Shown here one piece after another: positions 31,885-40,187 of a stretch of 42,671 nt of DNA. The notes under the pieces are model-generated. The model made no database searches. It was not told the origin of the DNA and saw only the letters and a program-made list of their open reading frames with translations. Source of the stretch: a virus; the IMG/VR virus record IMGVR_UViG_3300034198_011656, positions 1 through 42,671 of that record; one strand, 5' to 3'. How positions within the stretch are numbered: the first letter of the stretch is position 1; each line of letters starts with the position of its first letter. The position numbers were made by a program, and so were the translations under genes.

Positions 31885-32651
31885 TAACAACATACATAAC
31901 ATGTTGGAACAGAGTTTTAGCTGATGTTGCAGCCAAGGAGAAAGAGTTTGTTATAAACAAACTTCCCTACTTTGTTATCAACTCTGCAACCGAACAACCA
32001 AAACACTGGATTAATATTGGCGATCAGGCTTGGTGCTATCGGCAATTGTTTGAAACATTTAAGCATGCAAGAAACATTGATTCAGAATACATATCAGTAC
32101 TATTTGGCGACATCTATGCGCCAGAAGGTAGCAATATAATTGATTATGTAAAAGAAACTTCTGAAAAAATTAAAACTCTTCCAGATTGTTTTGTTTACAC
32201 AACATCATTTACGCATGATGGTTGGAGTTATCCCCAACTTATTTTAAAACATCACGATGAAGAAATTGCATATGTTTGTGGCACTGATACTTTATACATG
32301 ACATTGCATAAAAATGTGTATAATTTCTGTGCAGATTTCTTAGATTATTTTGACAAAAAACATGGCATAGACAATTTCTTTAGCGGCTGGGCAGTTGATG
32401 TAGTCTGTTCCTTATATTCTATTTACAATAGAAAAAATGTATTCCGAAATAAAAAATCAATTCTAGTTCACTATGAAAACAGTGGCTATAATGTTGACAG
32501 GGCATACTCAGAAATGGAATTAATAATAACTGAGGCAATCAACTATATGTCAGAAAATTTAGGGTACAATAAAGACGCTCTGAACATACTGAAAAATATG
32601 ATTATGGAGCAAAGATCTTATGCGGGATACAATTATTATAATTTTTACTAA
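31881..32651 (+). CDS. Putative GT-A glycosyltransferase or sugar-island protein
   Basis: A 256-residue protein starting at TTG 31881, overlapping colD by four bases. It opens with TTYITCWNRVLADVA, a strand-loop-helix as in nucleotide-sugar transferases, and has VLFGDIYAPEG and IAYVCGTDTLYMTLHK, where D-x-D-like acidic pairs could bind metal. I cannot match it to a named family; context in a glycosyltransferase island gives the call. Confidence 0.55.
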   Translation: MITTYITCWNRVLADVAAKEKEFVINKLPYFVINSATEQPKHWINIGDQAWCYRQLFETFKHARNIDSEYISVLFGDIYAPEGSNIIDYVKETSEKIKTLPDCFVYTTSFTHDGWSYPQLILKHHDEEIAYVCGTDTLYMTLHKNVYNFCADFLDYFDKKHGIDNFFSGWAVDVVCSLYSIYNRKNVFRNKKSILVHYENSGYNVDRAYSEMELIITEAINYMSENLGYNKDALNILKNMIMEQRSYAGYNYYNFY

Positions 32652-32661
32652 TGGAGATTTT

Positions 32662-33471
32662 ATGAAAAATTTTAAGTCATTCTACATCATTCCGATTCAT
32701 AATAAAGAAATAATGATTAAAAATGTTTTAGATGGTATTTCAAATTCTCACGATTATTCTACTGGCGCACCTATAGTTATTTGTATACTTGATGGATGTA
32801 CTGATAATTCAGAAAAAATAATCAGAAATCATCAACTTGAAACAAATATTATTTATGAAAATGATGTTCACGAAATTAAATCTTTAAACAAAGGGCTAAT
32901 GTTTATTCGAAATAATCTTTCCCCATTACCCAATGATCTTATTTTTATGATTCAAGATGATGTAATTCTTGATGAAAAAAACATTAATGATAAATTTGCA
33001 AATTTGTTTGAAGCTTTCCCCCAATTAGGCTATGTATCAATGCGAATGGGAATGAATGTAAGTAGTGATGGCAGTCAGCTTTTAGAAAATAATTTGATAG
33101 AATCAGAGTTCGGCGCATGGGACCAGCTAGGTTGGAATGCACATACAAGCATTAAACATAATAATATTATTTTTTGCGAAGTAGTTGTCAGAAGTCCCAC
33201 TTGTATGATGTGGAAGAGATTTGAAGAAGTGGGTTTTTTTGATGAGAATCTTGCTCCAGCTGGATTTGATTGTCATGATATGAGCATTAGGTTGAACAAG
33301 CTTGGCTATCAAAATGCTTTATATACAATGAAATATATTTCAGATGTCACTTGGGGGACAATGCGCCAACCTGAGCATAAAGAAAAAGATCATTATATTC
33401 ATGCAATATATGACAGAAATAGGAATTATTTAGCGCAAAAGCATAGGGGCTATTTTAATGAAAAATTTTAA
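32662..33471 (+). CDS. GT2-family glycosyltransferase
   Basis: A 269-residue GT-A enzyme: YIIPIHNKEIMIKNVLDGI, VICILDGCTDNSEKII for the nucleotide, then the metal motif IQDDVI. A later W-D-Q-L-G-W and AGFDCHDMSIRL segment lines the acceptor side. The frame is open from 32620, but ATG 32662 has a GGAG site and follows the previous stop. The donor sugar is unknown. Noticeably AT-rich. Confidence 0.8.
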   Translation: MKNFKSFYIIPIHNKEIMIKNVLDGISNSHDYSTGAPIVICILDGCTDNSEKIIRNHQLETNIIYENDVHEIKSLNKGLMFIRNNLSPLPNDLIFMIQDDVILDEKNINDKFANLFEAFPQLGYVSMRMGMNVSSDGSQLLENNLIESEFGAWDQLGWNAHTSIKHNNIIFCEVVVRSPTCMMWKRFEEVGFFDENLAPAGFDCHDMSIRLNKLGYQNALYTMKYISDVTWGTMRQPEHKEKDHYIHAIYDRNRNYLAQKHRGYFNEKF

Positions 33472-34285
33472 TGTTTATGGTGGTGTCGGGAAAGTTCCTA
33501 CTGGGACCTATATTGATCATACCCATGAATCTCCAAAATACAATAGTTACCCGTTTATTAAAAATATTAAATGGGTATTTGATGGTTTAGCGCAAGATAA
33601 TTTTTACATAGATGAAGAACTTGTGACTGCTTTTCAACATGGCCCGAGCATCAAAAAATATGGCTGGCTGCTAGAAAGCAAAGTGGTAATCCCCCAAGTC
33701 TATGAGCATTTTCTTGAGAACATTGATGTTTATATGAATGTTTATGAGCTAGTTTTCACCAGCGACAGATCTATTTATCTAATGCACGATAGAATTAAGT
33801 TTGTTCCAGCCAACACGCTTTGGGTCAAAGATTTGAATATTTACAATAAAACAAAATTGCTTTCTATGATTTGCTCAAATAATCAGCTTACTGAAGGACA
33901 TAGAGATAGATTGCAATGGGTTAATAAATTGACCGGGGTGGCTGACATTTATGGTAGAGGCATAAATCCAATCTCAAGAAAAGAAGATGGCTTGATAGAT
34001 TATATGTTTTCAGTTGCTATTGAAAACTCATCCTATGCTTCTTATTTTACAGAGAAGATTTTAGATTGCTTTGCGACTGGCACTATTCCTATTTATAAGG
34101 GGTCGCCAGACATAGGTAATTTCTTTAATAAAGAGGGAATTATAATTCTTGATGATAATTTTGATTTCTCTACATTAAACAATGATTTGTACTATTCTAA
34201 AATGGATGCCATCAAAGATAATTTTGAAAGAGTCAAGGAATACATAGTTCTTGAAAATTATATTTATGATAGGTACTTAAAATGA
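33458..34285 (+). CDS. GT10-like fucosyl/colitosyltransferase, copy 1
   Basis: A 275-residue protein whose C-terminal half has the GDP-fucose-binding signature of family 10: YMFSVAIENSSYASYFTEKI followed by LDCFATGTIPIYKGSPDIGNFF. GT10 enzymes move L-fucose from GDP-L-fucose, usually in alpha-1,3 or alpha-1,4 linkage; related enzymes accept GDP-colitose. A paralogous gene follows directly, and donor-synthesis genes lie 3 kb upstream. Overlaps its neighbours by 14 and 4 bases. Confidence 0.82.
   Translation: MKNFNVYGGVGKVPTGTYIDHTHESPKYNSYPFIKNIKWVFDGLAQDNFYIDEELVTAFQHGPSIKKYGWLLESKVVIPQVYEHFLENIDVYMNVYELVFTSDRSIYLMHDRIKFVPANTLWVKDLNIYNKTKLLSMICSNNQLTEGHRDRLQWVNKLTGVADIYGRGINPISRKEDGLIDYMFSVAIENSSYASYFTEKILDCFATGTIPIYKGSPDIGNFFNKEGIIILDDNFDFSTLNNDLYYSKMDAIKDNFERVKEYIVLENYIYDRYLK
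34184..34242 (+). repeat. 59-bp direct repeat, copy 1
   Basis: This stretch in the 3' part of the first GT10-like gene is identical to 34969-35027 in the second. Upstream in both genes another shared run (ATTCTTGATGATAATTTTGA) is present, whereas the rest of the two genes has diverged. Recent local gene conversion is likely. Confidence 0.85.
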
Positions 34286-35076
34286 AAATAGAGATTAATG
34301 TATTTGGTGGAGATGCCAGTACCGTAGATCCTTATAAAGATGCAAAGCCGATAAGCTGGAAATATGATTTTTCATCAAGTAATAATTTATATATAAATCA
34401 ACACATCTCTGAAGTATTTTTTGATTTGTCAAGTAATAAAAAATACGCATGGATTAATGAATCTAAATCAATTATTCCAAATGTCTATGATGATCTTTAT
34501 AAAAATATTGATCAATATTATTTATTATTCGATGGTATTCTTACGCACACTAAAGATTTATATCAAAAAATGGAAAAAGCTAAATTTGTACCCGCCTCAC
34601 AGATCTGGGTATCTAATTTAAAAATTTACAAAAAGGACAAATTAATTTCAATGATTACATCAAACAAATTAATGTGTGAGGGGCATAAAATTAGAATGAA
34701 ATGGGCTGATTATTTTATTGATAAGGTTGATATGTATGGAATAGGGTTTAATCCTATAGAAAAAAAAGAAGAAGGTCTTGACAGATATATGTTTTCTGTT
34801 GCAATAGAAAATGCTTGTTACGAATCTTATTTCACAGAAAAAATTTTAGATTGTTTTGCAACAGGAACCATTCCTGTTTATCTAGGAACTCCAGACATAG
34901 GGGATTTCTTCAATCTTGATGGAATAATAATTCTTGATGATAATTTTGATATAATGTCAATAACACCTGATTTGTACTATTCTAAAATGGATGCCATCAA
35001 AGATAATTTTGAAAGAGTCAAGGAATATATTTTTGTTGAAAATCATATCGCAAAACAGATTGGTGAATTAACATGA
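34282..35076 (+). CDS. GT10-like fucosyl/colitosyltransferase, copy 2
   Basis: A 264-residue paralogue of the preceding gene. The same donor-binding stretch is present as RYMFSVAIENACYESYFTEK then ILDCFATGTIPVYLGTPDIG, followed by DFFNLDGIIILDDNFD. The N-terminal acceptor half is only weakly similar, suggesting a different acceptor or linkage with the same donor. It overlaps copy 1 and the methyltransferase by four bases each. Confidence 0.82.
   Translation: MKIEINVFGGDASTVDPYKDAKPISWKYDFSSSNNLYINQHISEVFFDLSSNKKYAWINESKSIIPNVYDDLYKNIDQYYLLFDGILTHTKDLYQKMEKAKFVPASQIWVSNLKIYKKDKLISMITSNKLMCEGHKIRMKWADYFIDKVDMYGIGFNPIEKKEEGLDRYMFSVAIENACYESYFTEKILDCFATGTIPVYLGTPDIGDFFNLDGIIILDDNFDIMSITPDLYYSKMDAIKDNFERVKEYIFVENHIAKQIGELT
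34969..35027 (+). repeat. 59-bp direct repeat, copy 2
   Basis: Identical to 34184-34242 in the preceding paralogue; encodes DLYYSKMDAIKDNFERVKEY near the C-terminus. Perfect identity over 59 bases contrasts with the diverged remainder of the genes. Confidence 0.85.
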
Positions 35077-35744
35077 AAAAAGATTTTATAGATTTAGAAA
35101 AATTCAATAATTATTGTTTAAACAAAAAAACATATTCTCAGTTAAATCAAGATTTATTTGTATCTTACATGACTGAGAATAAGCGCGGTGGTTATTTTGT
35201 GGAGTTTGGAGCCACAGATGGTTTGGAGCTTAATAATACATATTCTTTAGAAAAAGAATACGGTTGGGATGGAATTCTTTGTGAGCCTAATTTTATTTAT
35301 CACAAAAATTTAATTAAAAATAGGTCATGTCATATTGATACCAGATGCGTTTACACTTCAACAGGCTCAATAATTAATTTTTTATTTTGCAGTGATCATC
35401 CTATGGCATCAACAATTAATTATTACAGAAATTGTGATGAACATGCAAATATTAGATACGGAACAGAGTATCCTATCACAACAGTATCTTTAAACGATTT
35501 ATTGGATCATTATTCAGCTCCAGAAGTTATAGATTACATGTCAATAGATACTGAAGGTTCGGAATTGGATATATTGTTAAGTTTTAATTTTTCAAGACAA
35601 ATAAATCTTGTTACTATTGAACACAACAATACCCCTAACCGTGATTTAATTAAACAATTAATGGAAGCAAATAATTTTGTAAGAGTTTTTGAGCAAATAG
35701 CAAAGTGGGACGACTGGTATATAAATAGGAGTTTTCTTGATTAA
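35073..35744 (+). CDS. FkbM-family methyltransferase
   Basis: A 223-residue SAM-dependent methyltransferase. The FkbM pattern is clear: QLNQDLFVSYMTENKRGGYF, VEFGATDGLELNNTY for SAM, ILCEPNFIYH, VSLNDLLDHY and IDYMSIDTEGSELDILL. Members methylate sugar hydroxyls in surface glycans. In the island it probably caps or tailors the glycan made by its neighbours. Overlaps of four and eight bases with adjacent genes support co-expression. Confidence 0.85.
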   Translation: MKKDFIDLEKFNNYCLNKKTYSQLNQDLFVSYMTENKRGGYFVEFGATDGLELNNTYSLEKEYGWDGILCEPNFIYHKNLIKNRSCHIDTRCVYTSTGSIINFLFCSDHPMASTINYYRNCDEHANIRYGTEYPITTVSLNDLLDHYSAPEVIDYMSIDTEGSELDILLSFNFSRQINLVTIEHNNTPNRDLIKQLMEANNFVRVFEQIAKWDDWYINRSFLD

Positions 35745-36399
35745 AACACATTTAATAACATTTACAAGCAAATCGCATGTTTATAGAGAAGAAATTACAA
35801 ATCCAAAAATTTCAAAATATTTTGATTATATAAAAAACTATCGTGAGTCTGAATTGTCAAAGGATTTTATAGAAGAAAATTTTTCCATATTTAATGAAAA
35901 AAGAGGATTTGGATATTGGATATGGAAGCCTTGGATTATTATTGACTATTTAAACAATCATGTTCACAATGAAGATGATATTATCGTTTACATTGATGCC
36001 GGAGATACTTTAGATCACACTGTATTTCTTTCTGCAATTAAAAAACTAACAAAACAAAAAATTTATGCAATACATGGTCCACATGCTAATAAAGAATGGA
36101 CAAAAAGAGATTGTTTTTTACTTATGGGATGCGATGAAGAAAAATTTTATACAGACTTTCAAATTTATTCTAGCTTAATTGTTTTCAAGAAAAATGAATT
36201 TACTTTAAACTTTTTCAATGAATGGCAAAAGTATTGCTTAGATAGAAGAGCTATCACCGATGATCCAAATGTGCTTGGAAAAAATAATTTTCCAGAGTTC
36301 AAAGAGCATAGACACGATCAATCAATTTTTCATAACTTAATGATTAAATATGGCATTGAAACTGTAGAACTGAAAACCCCTCATGACTGGAGCGTATAG
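35737..36399 (+). CDS. Putative glycosyltransferase (GT-A-like)
   Basis: A 220-residue protein with a TTG start behind AGGAG. It has RGFGYWIWKPWIIIDYL, a D-x-D-like YIDAGDTLDH, and DQSIFHNLM near the end, a layout seen in capsular-type GT-A transferases with an initial 'YWxWKP' segment. Donor and acceptor are unknown. The gene is very AT-rich. It is the last gene before a promoter-like palindrome. Confidence 0.7.
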   Translation: MIKTHLITFTSKSHVYREEITNPKISKYFDYIKNYRESELSKDFIEENFSIFNEKRGFGYWIWKPWIIIDYLNNHVHNEDDIIVYIDAGDTLDHTVFLSAIKKLTKQKIYAIHGPHANKEWTKRDCFLLMGCDEEKFYTDFQIYSSLIVFKKNEFTLNFFNEWQKYCLDRRAITDDPNVLGKNNFPEFKEHRHDQSIFHNLMIKYGIETVELKTPHDWSV

Positions 36400-36416
36400 C
36401 AAATATTTGCTATAAT
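36397..36416 (+). promoter_or_regulatory. TAGCAAA palindrome overlapping a -10 box
   Basis: A perfect 16-bp palindrome, TAGCAAATATTTGCTA (36397-36412), overlaps TATAAT at 36411-36416, upstream of the GT11 gene at 36444. No -35 match at normal spacing. The same half-sites occur at 22728-22745, near another promoter. Confidence 0.5.
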
Positions 36417-36443
36417 TGCAACTTAAACAATAGAAAGAGAAAA

Positions 36444-37247
36444 ATGATAACTTTCAGCGAACTTGGAAACATGGGACATCTTGGCAATCAAATGTTCCAA
36501 TATGCTTCTTTGCGGGGAATAGCAAGCAATAATAATCTCGACTGGGCTATTCCATCACGACAGGAATTCGGATCAAGATATCCACTAAGAAGCAGCATCT
36601 ATGACTGTTTTGAGCTAGAATCACATACCGATAAAAACATCATTGTCTCTCAACCCACAGCAGTATTCCCTGAGAGGCATTATCATTTTGATGATTCTTT
36701 ATATAACAATTGTCCTGATGGAATTGACTTGAATGGTTATTTCCAAACTGAGAAGTACTTTGAGCACATCAAAGATTCAATCAAAAAGGATTTTACATTT
36801 AAAAAAGAGATTCGTGAAAGAGCAGAACCCCTGCTGGAAAATTTTGACAAAAAGAGCACTGTGATTGTTCATGTCAGAAGGACAGATTATGTCGGCAATG
36901 ATTTGCATCACTTCAATATTCCGCCATCTTATTATTCAGCAGTTCTGAATGGAATAAACTGGAAGAAAGATGTAATTTTTATTTCTGATGATATTGAATG
37001 GTGTAAACTACAGCCTGAGTTTTTAAACATTCCCAATGTTTCATTCTCAAGCGAAAGTCCATATGTCGATCTTTGCCTTATGACTATGTGCGGAACCGTA
37101 ATTATGGCTAACAGCTCGTTTAGTTGGTGGGGAGCTTGGTTGAATGAAAATAAAGACAAGACTATAATTGCACCATCGAAATGGTTTGGTCCAGCCTTAC
37201 AACACAGCACTAAAGATTTGATACCAAGCGATTGGTTTTTGGTTTAA
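36444..37247 (+). CDS. GT11 alpha-1,2-fucosyl/colitosyltransferase
   Basis: A 267-residue family 11 transferase. Motifs are GHLGNQMFQYASLRG at the N-terminus, the donor-binding VIVHVRRTDYVGN, and FSSESPYVDLCLMTMCG followed by ANSSFSWWGAWL. These enzymes use GDP-L-fucose in alpha-1,2 linkage, and bacterial relatives use GDP-colitose. With Gmd, the Fcl/ColC-type reductase and the ColD-like enzyme upstream, donor and transferase are encoded together. It has its own promoter-like element. Confidence 0.87.
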   Translation: MITFSELGNMGHLGNQMFQYASLRGIASNNNLDWAIPSRQEFGSRYPLRSSIYDCFELESHTDKNIIVSQPTAVFPERHYHFDDSLYNNCPDGIDLNGYFQTEKYFEHIKDSIKKDFTFKKEIRERAEPLLENFDKKSTVIVHVRRTDYVGNDLHHFNIPPSYYSAVLNGINWKKDVIFISDDIEWCKLQPEFLNIPNVSFSSESPYVDLCLMTMCGTVIMANSSFSWWGAWLNENKDKTIIAPSKWFGPALQHSTKDLIPSDWFLV

Positions 37248-37265
37248 TGATGAATAGGATTTTGA

Positions 37266-37889
37266 ATGATTAAGATTAATGATTATTTTGATTATGTCTA
37301 TTGCATGAATTTAGATAGCAGAATTGATAGATGGCGAGAAGTGATTCAGCAATTTAAAAATAATAAAATAATTGTCAATAGGTTTCGTGCTTTTGATGGT
37401 AAAACTATTTATAGAGGGCAAAAACCTATCCGCCCCGGAGAGTTTGGATGCTTGTTCACCCATTTAAGTATTCTTCTTGATGCTAAAGCTAACAACTATG
37501 ATAAAGTTTTGATTTTTGAAGATGATGTTGAGTTGCATCCAGAGTTTAATAATCTCGCATCAGAGTTTTTACAGGAAGTTCCGGACAATTGGGACATGCT
37601 CTACCTTGGCGCAAATACTGTTAGAAATAAAAGCGTGAATGTTTCAGCCAGAGTGAACCTAGCAAATAGTTTGCTTGGAGGGCATGCTTACGCAGTAAGG
37701 AACACAGTATATGATAAACTTATATACTTGCTTGAGAATGAACCTTATCCAGTTGATGAGACATACTCAAGAAACCATGTACTTATGAATACTTATTTAT
37801 GCAATCCAATCATTGCTTGGCAAAGAGAAGGTTGGTCAGACATAAATAAACAGCATGTCAACTATCAATTTTTAAAGGAGATGAGATGA
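37266..37889 (+). CDS. GT25-family glycosyltransferase
   Basis: A 207-residue enzyme of the LPS-type family 25: YVYCMNLDSRIDRW at the start, NRFRAFDGKTI, GEFGCLFTHLSILLDA, and the metal-binding KVLIFEDDVELH. The family commonly transfers galactose or glucose from UDP donors. It overlaps the next gene by four bases. The start has no strong ribosome site, and it follows the GT11 gene after a short gap. Confidence 0.85.
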   Translation: MIKINDYFDYVYCMNLDSRIDRWREVIQQFKNNKIIVNRFRAFDGKTIYRGQKPIRPGEFGCLFTHLSILLDAKANNYDKVLIFEDDVELHPEFNNLASEFLQEVPDNWDMLYLGANTVRNKSVNVSARVNLANSLLGGHAYAVRNTVYDKLIYLLENEPYPVDETYSRNHVLMNTYLCNPIIAWQREGWSDINKQHVNYQFLKEMR

Positions 37890-39031
37890 GGATAGGCTTT
37901 CTAAGCTCTGACTGGGCTGACTATATAACTTCAGCGCCCGGAGGATGCTGCTGGATTAGGGCTGTAAGCATTGCTGAAGCTATTAATAAAATTGATGGTT
38001 ATGAAGCGTTTTGCGGGGAATATGGATGGAGTGAAGAAGAAGGCTTTGTTATTGTACCCACAGTAGAAAGAGTTAAGTTTGGTAGCCATGCACCTGTTGA
38101 AAATTTTGACCACCATGTTGGAAATCTAGATGTTGTTGTTATGAAGCTTTGGATGTGGCATGAATATGAGTATTACATTAAAAGAGCACAAGAGCTAGGT
38201 CAAGTAATTATTATTGATATTGATGATTTCTTTAGCAATCTTCCACAATACAACATTGCATTTCACACCACTGATCCCAAGAAGAATGAAAAGTGGAATC
38301 GTGACCACATGCTTAAATCATACAAGTATGCAGACGGCTTGATCACCAGTACTCAATTTTTGTATGATTACTACAAAAAAGACAATCCAGAGACCTATCT
38401 TGTAAAAAACTCTGTAGACCCACAAAAGTTTTTGAAGAGAATGGATTTTGCAGGAAACAAGCCAAAGATCGGTTGGGTCGGCATTATGCTTTGGAGAAAA
38501 GATGATATTGAAATGCTGCAAGGTTGGCTAGGTCCATTCTTGGATAAGCATGACTTAAAATTTCATCACTCAGGAATGCTGATGGACAAGCCTAAAGATC
38601 TAGCCCATATTGCAAAGTTTGATCCAGAGCGCTTAGAAGAAATCACTGGAACCAATGTATGGAATTACTGCAACATTTTGATGCCCATTGATATTGGTAT
38701 AGTCCCTTTGACATCAAATAATTTTAATGAGGCTAAGAGCAGCCTTAAGGGTGTTGAATACGCCATGACTGGTATTCCTTTTGTTGCGGGTAATACCCAT
38801 GAATACAGGGTCATGGCAGAAGAAGGCATTGGTCGTGTTGCTAAGAAGCCTCATGACTGGATTAAGCATCTTGAGGCACTTGTTGACCCGGAAACTCGTA
38901 GAAATGAAGCAGAAAAGAATTATAAATTAGTCTTAGAAAAGTACAACTTGAACAACAGAGTGTACGAATGGATAGGCGTAATTGAGAAAATTTATGAAAA
39001 ATCTATGAAAGACGGGCGTGTCCGAAGTTGA
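37886..39031 (+). CDS. GT-B glycosyltransferase (GT4-like)
   Basis: A 381-residue GT-B protein. N-terminal Rossmann half begins IGFLSSDWADY with PGGCCWIRAVSIAEAI; the C-terminal half has KPKIGWVGIMLWRKDD, IDIGIVPLTSNNFNEAKSSL and GVEYAMTGIPFVAGNTHEY, the phosphate-binding end of GT4-type donors. The usual E-x7-E motif is recognisable as N-x-A-K...E-Y. Donor unknown. It ends the sugar island. Confidence 0.82.
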   Translation: MRIGFLSSDWADYITSAPGGCCWIRAVSIAEAINKIDGYEAFCGEYGWSEEEGFVIVPTVERVKFGSHAPVENFDHHVGNLDVVVMKLWMWHEYEYYIKRAQELGQVIIIDIDDFFSNLPQYNIAFHTTDPKKNEKWNRDHMLKSYKYADGLITSTQFLYDYYKKDNPETYLVKNSVDPQKFLKRMDFAGNKPKIGWVGIMLWRKDDIEMLQGWLGPFLDKHDLKFHHSGMLMDKPKDLAHIAKFDPERLEEITGTNVWNYCNILMPIDIGIVPLTSNNFNEAKSSLKGVEYAMTGIPFVAGNTHEYRVMAEEGIGRVAKKPHDWIKHLEALVDPETRRNEAEKNYKLVLEKYNLNNRVYEWIGVIEKIYEKSMKDGRVRS

Positions 39032-39057
39032 CAGCAACAAAGACTGTATGATACCAT
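39028..39057 (+). promoter_or_regulatory. Leaderless promoter of the transglycosylase gene
   Basis: TTGACA (39028-39033) and TACCAT (39052-39057) with an 18-base spacer, then the ATG at 39064 only six bases later and without a ribosome site. The promoter overlaps the end of the upstream glycosyltransferase gene. Confidence 0.5.
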
Positions 39058-39063
39058 TGACTA

Positions 39064-39570
39064 ATGACGCTATCAAGGAAAGCGTTTTGCTCCCTAATTG
39101 CGCCTCTTATGGCAATGTCCATAATGCTACCAGTTAGCCCAGCAAGCGCTGTACAAGAAACGACAAAGCAAGTAGTAAAAGTAGTAAAGCAAGAAAAGAA
39201 AAAGATAGTCAAGAAGAAAAAGAAAGAAATTAAAATTAAAAAAAGAGCTTCTCGCTCAACCATGCGTTCTGTTGCCAGAAGGTATGCAATTGTAACGATG
39301 AAAAAAAAATACAATTGGAGCTTGAAGCAATTCGGATGCCTTGACCACATTTGGGAAAATGAAAGTCATTGGCAATTTGATGCTAAGAACAGGCGTTCAG
39401 GTGCGCTTGGCATTCCTCAAGCATACCCCGGAAAAAAGATGAAGAGCGCTGGTAGAGATTACAAGACAAACTACAAGACTCAAATCAAATGGGGTTTGAA
39501 TTACATCAAGAAGAGATATGGTACTCCCTGCCAAGCTCATCACTTTAGAAAGAGGCATGGATACTACTAG
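39064..39570 (+). CDS. Secreted lytic transglycosylase-like protein
   Basis: A 168-residue exported protein with a signal peptide (cleavage near PASAVQE), a Lys-rich linker (about 33-62) and a C-terminal lysozyme-like domain: FGCLDHIWENESHWQFDAKN with the catalytic Glu in the WENESHW segment, GALGIPQAYPGKKM, and KWGLNYIKKRYGTPCQA. This is the transglycosylase type of Gram-positive phages. It could open peptidoglycan for DNA entry or act from outside. Its stop codon (39568-39570) shares a base with the tmRNA that follows. Confidence 0.85.
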   Translation: MTLSRKAFCSLIAPLMAMSIMLPVSPASAVQETTKQVVKVVKQEKKKIVKKKKKEIKIKKRASRSTMRSVARRYAIVTMKKKYNWSLKQFGCLDHIWENESHWQFDAKNRRSGALGIPQAYPGKKMKSAGRDYKTNYKTQIKWGLNYIKKRYGTPCQAHHFRKRHGYY

Positions 39571-39863
39571 GGGTAGATCGGTTTCGACATTCGTTTGGAG
39601 CAATCTACAGCAGCTCAAGTTGTGAAAACTTGTAAAACATCACAAAACAAATAATCGGCACATTTATTACCGAATCAGCACTGCGCAACAAGATTGCAGA
39701 ATTCGTAAGAGTTCCTGTAGCAGCGTAATCGCCGCGCCGTAACTCGCGTGGGAACAGAAGAGTTACACTAGCACTACCAAAGCAGTAAAAACAAATCAAT
39801 TATGGCTGTATAACTGTAATTAGGAAGGGCGATTGGACGCGGGTTCGATTCCCGCCTACTCCA
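39570..39863 (+). ncRNA. ssrA: tmRNA (transfer-messenger RNA)
   Basis: A 294-nt tmRNA. The tRNA-like ends pair as GGGGTAG (39570-39576) with CTACTCC (39856-39862), discriminator A. The 5' end has the conserved GATCGGTTTCGACA, and the 3' end has the T-arm GCGGG-TTCGATT-CCCGC. A tag frame opens at GGC 39657 after TAATC and ends at TAA 39726-39728. It encodes 23 residues beginning GTFITES and ending RVPVAA, which is longer than typical tags, and VPVAA replaces the usual ALAA. CCA is not encoded. Phage tmRNAs are rare and this one could rescue stalled ribosomes or change protein turnover in infected cells. Confidence 0.9.
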
Positions 39864-39874
39864 CAAGGTGTAAT

Positions 39875-40186
39875 ATGGAATTTGAAGAAGAGTTAAATGA
39901 ATTCATGAACCATTTGATAGAAAGTGGCGCAATGATTCTGCATGGAATGACTGAGAATGGAGAAGTCACATATAAATTTGACTTTGATGTTTTAAGACAA
40001 GTTTCTCCAGAATTTTATGATTTAATGATGGAAGACATAAATGAGTCAGTCCTAGAACTTTACAAAGATGGTTATGTTGACATGGAATATGATGAAGAAT
40101 TAAAAGCCAAGTTTAAAGTAAATGAAAAAGGCGAAGAGTTTTTAAATAAAATGAAAGAACAAGACAATCTATTCTGGGAGTGGTAA
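39875..40186 (+). CDS. Acidic protein of unknown function
   Basis: A 103-residue acidic protein with AAGGTG before the ATG at 39875. The frame continues 42 bases upstream into the tmRNA, but that start is not plausible. The C-terminal half (VLELYKDGYVDMEY, then FKVNEKGEEFL) looks like a winged-helix pattern. No family is known. It ends one base before the next ATG. Confidence 0.6.
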   Translation: MEFEEELNEFMNHLIESGAMILHGMTENGEVTYKFDFDVLRQVSPEFYDLMMEDINESVLELYKDGYVDMEYDEELKAKFKVNEKGEEFLNKMKEQDNLFWEW

Positions 40187-40187
40187 A

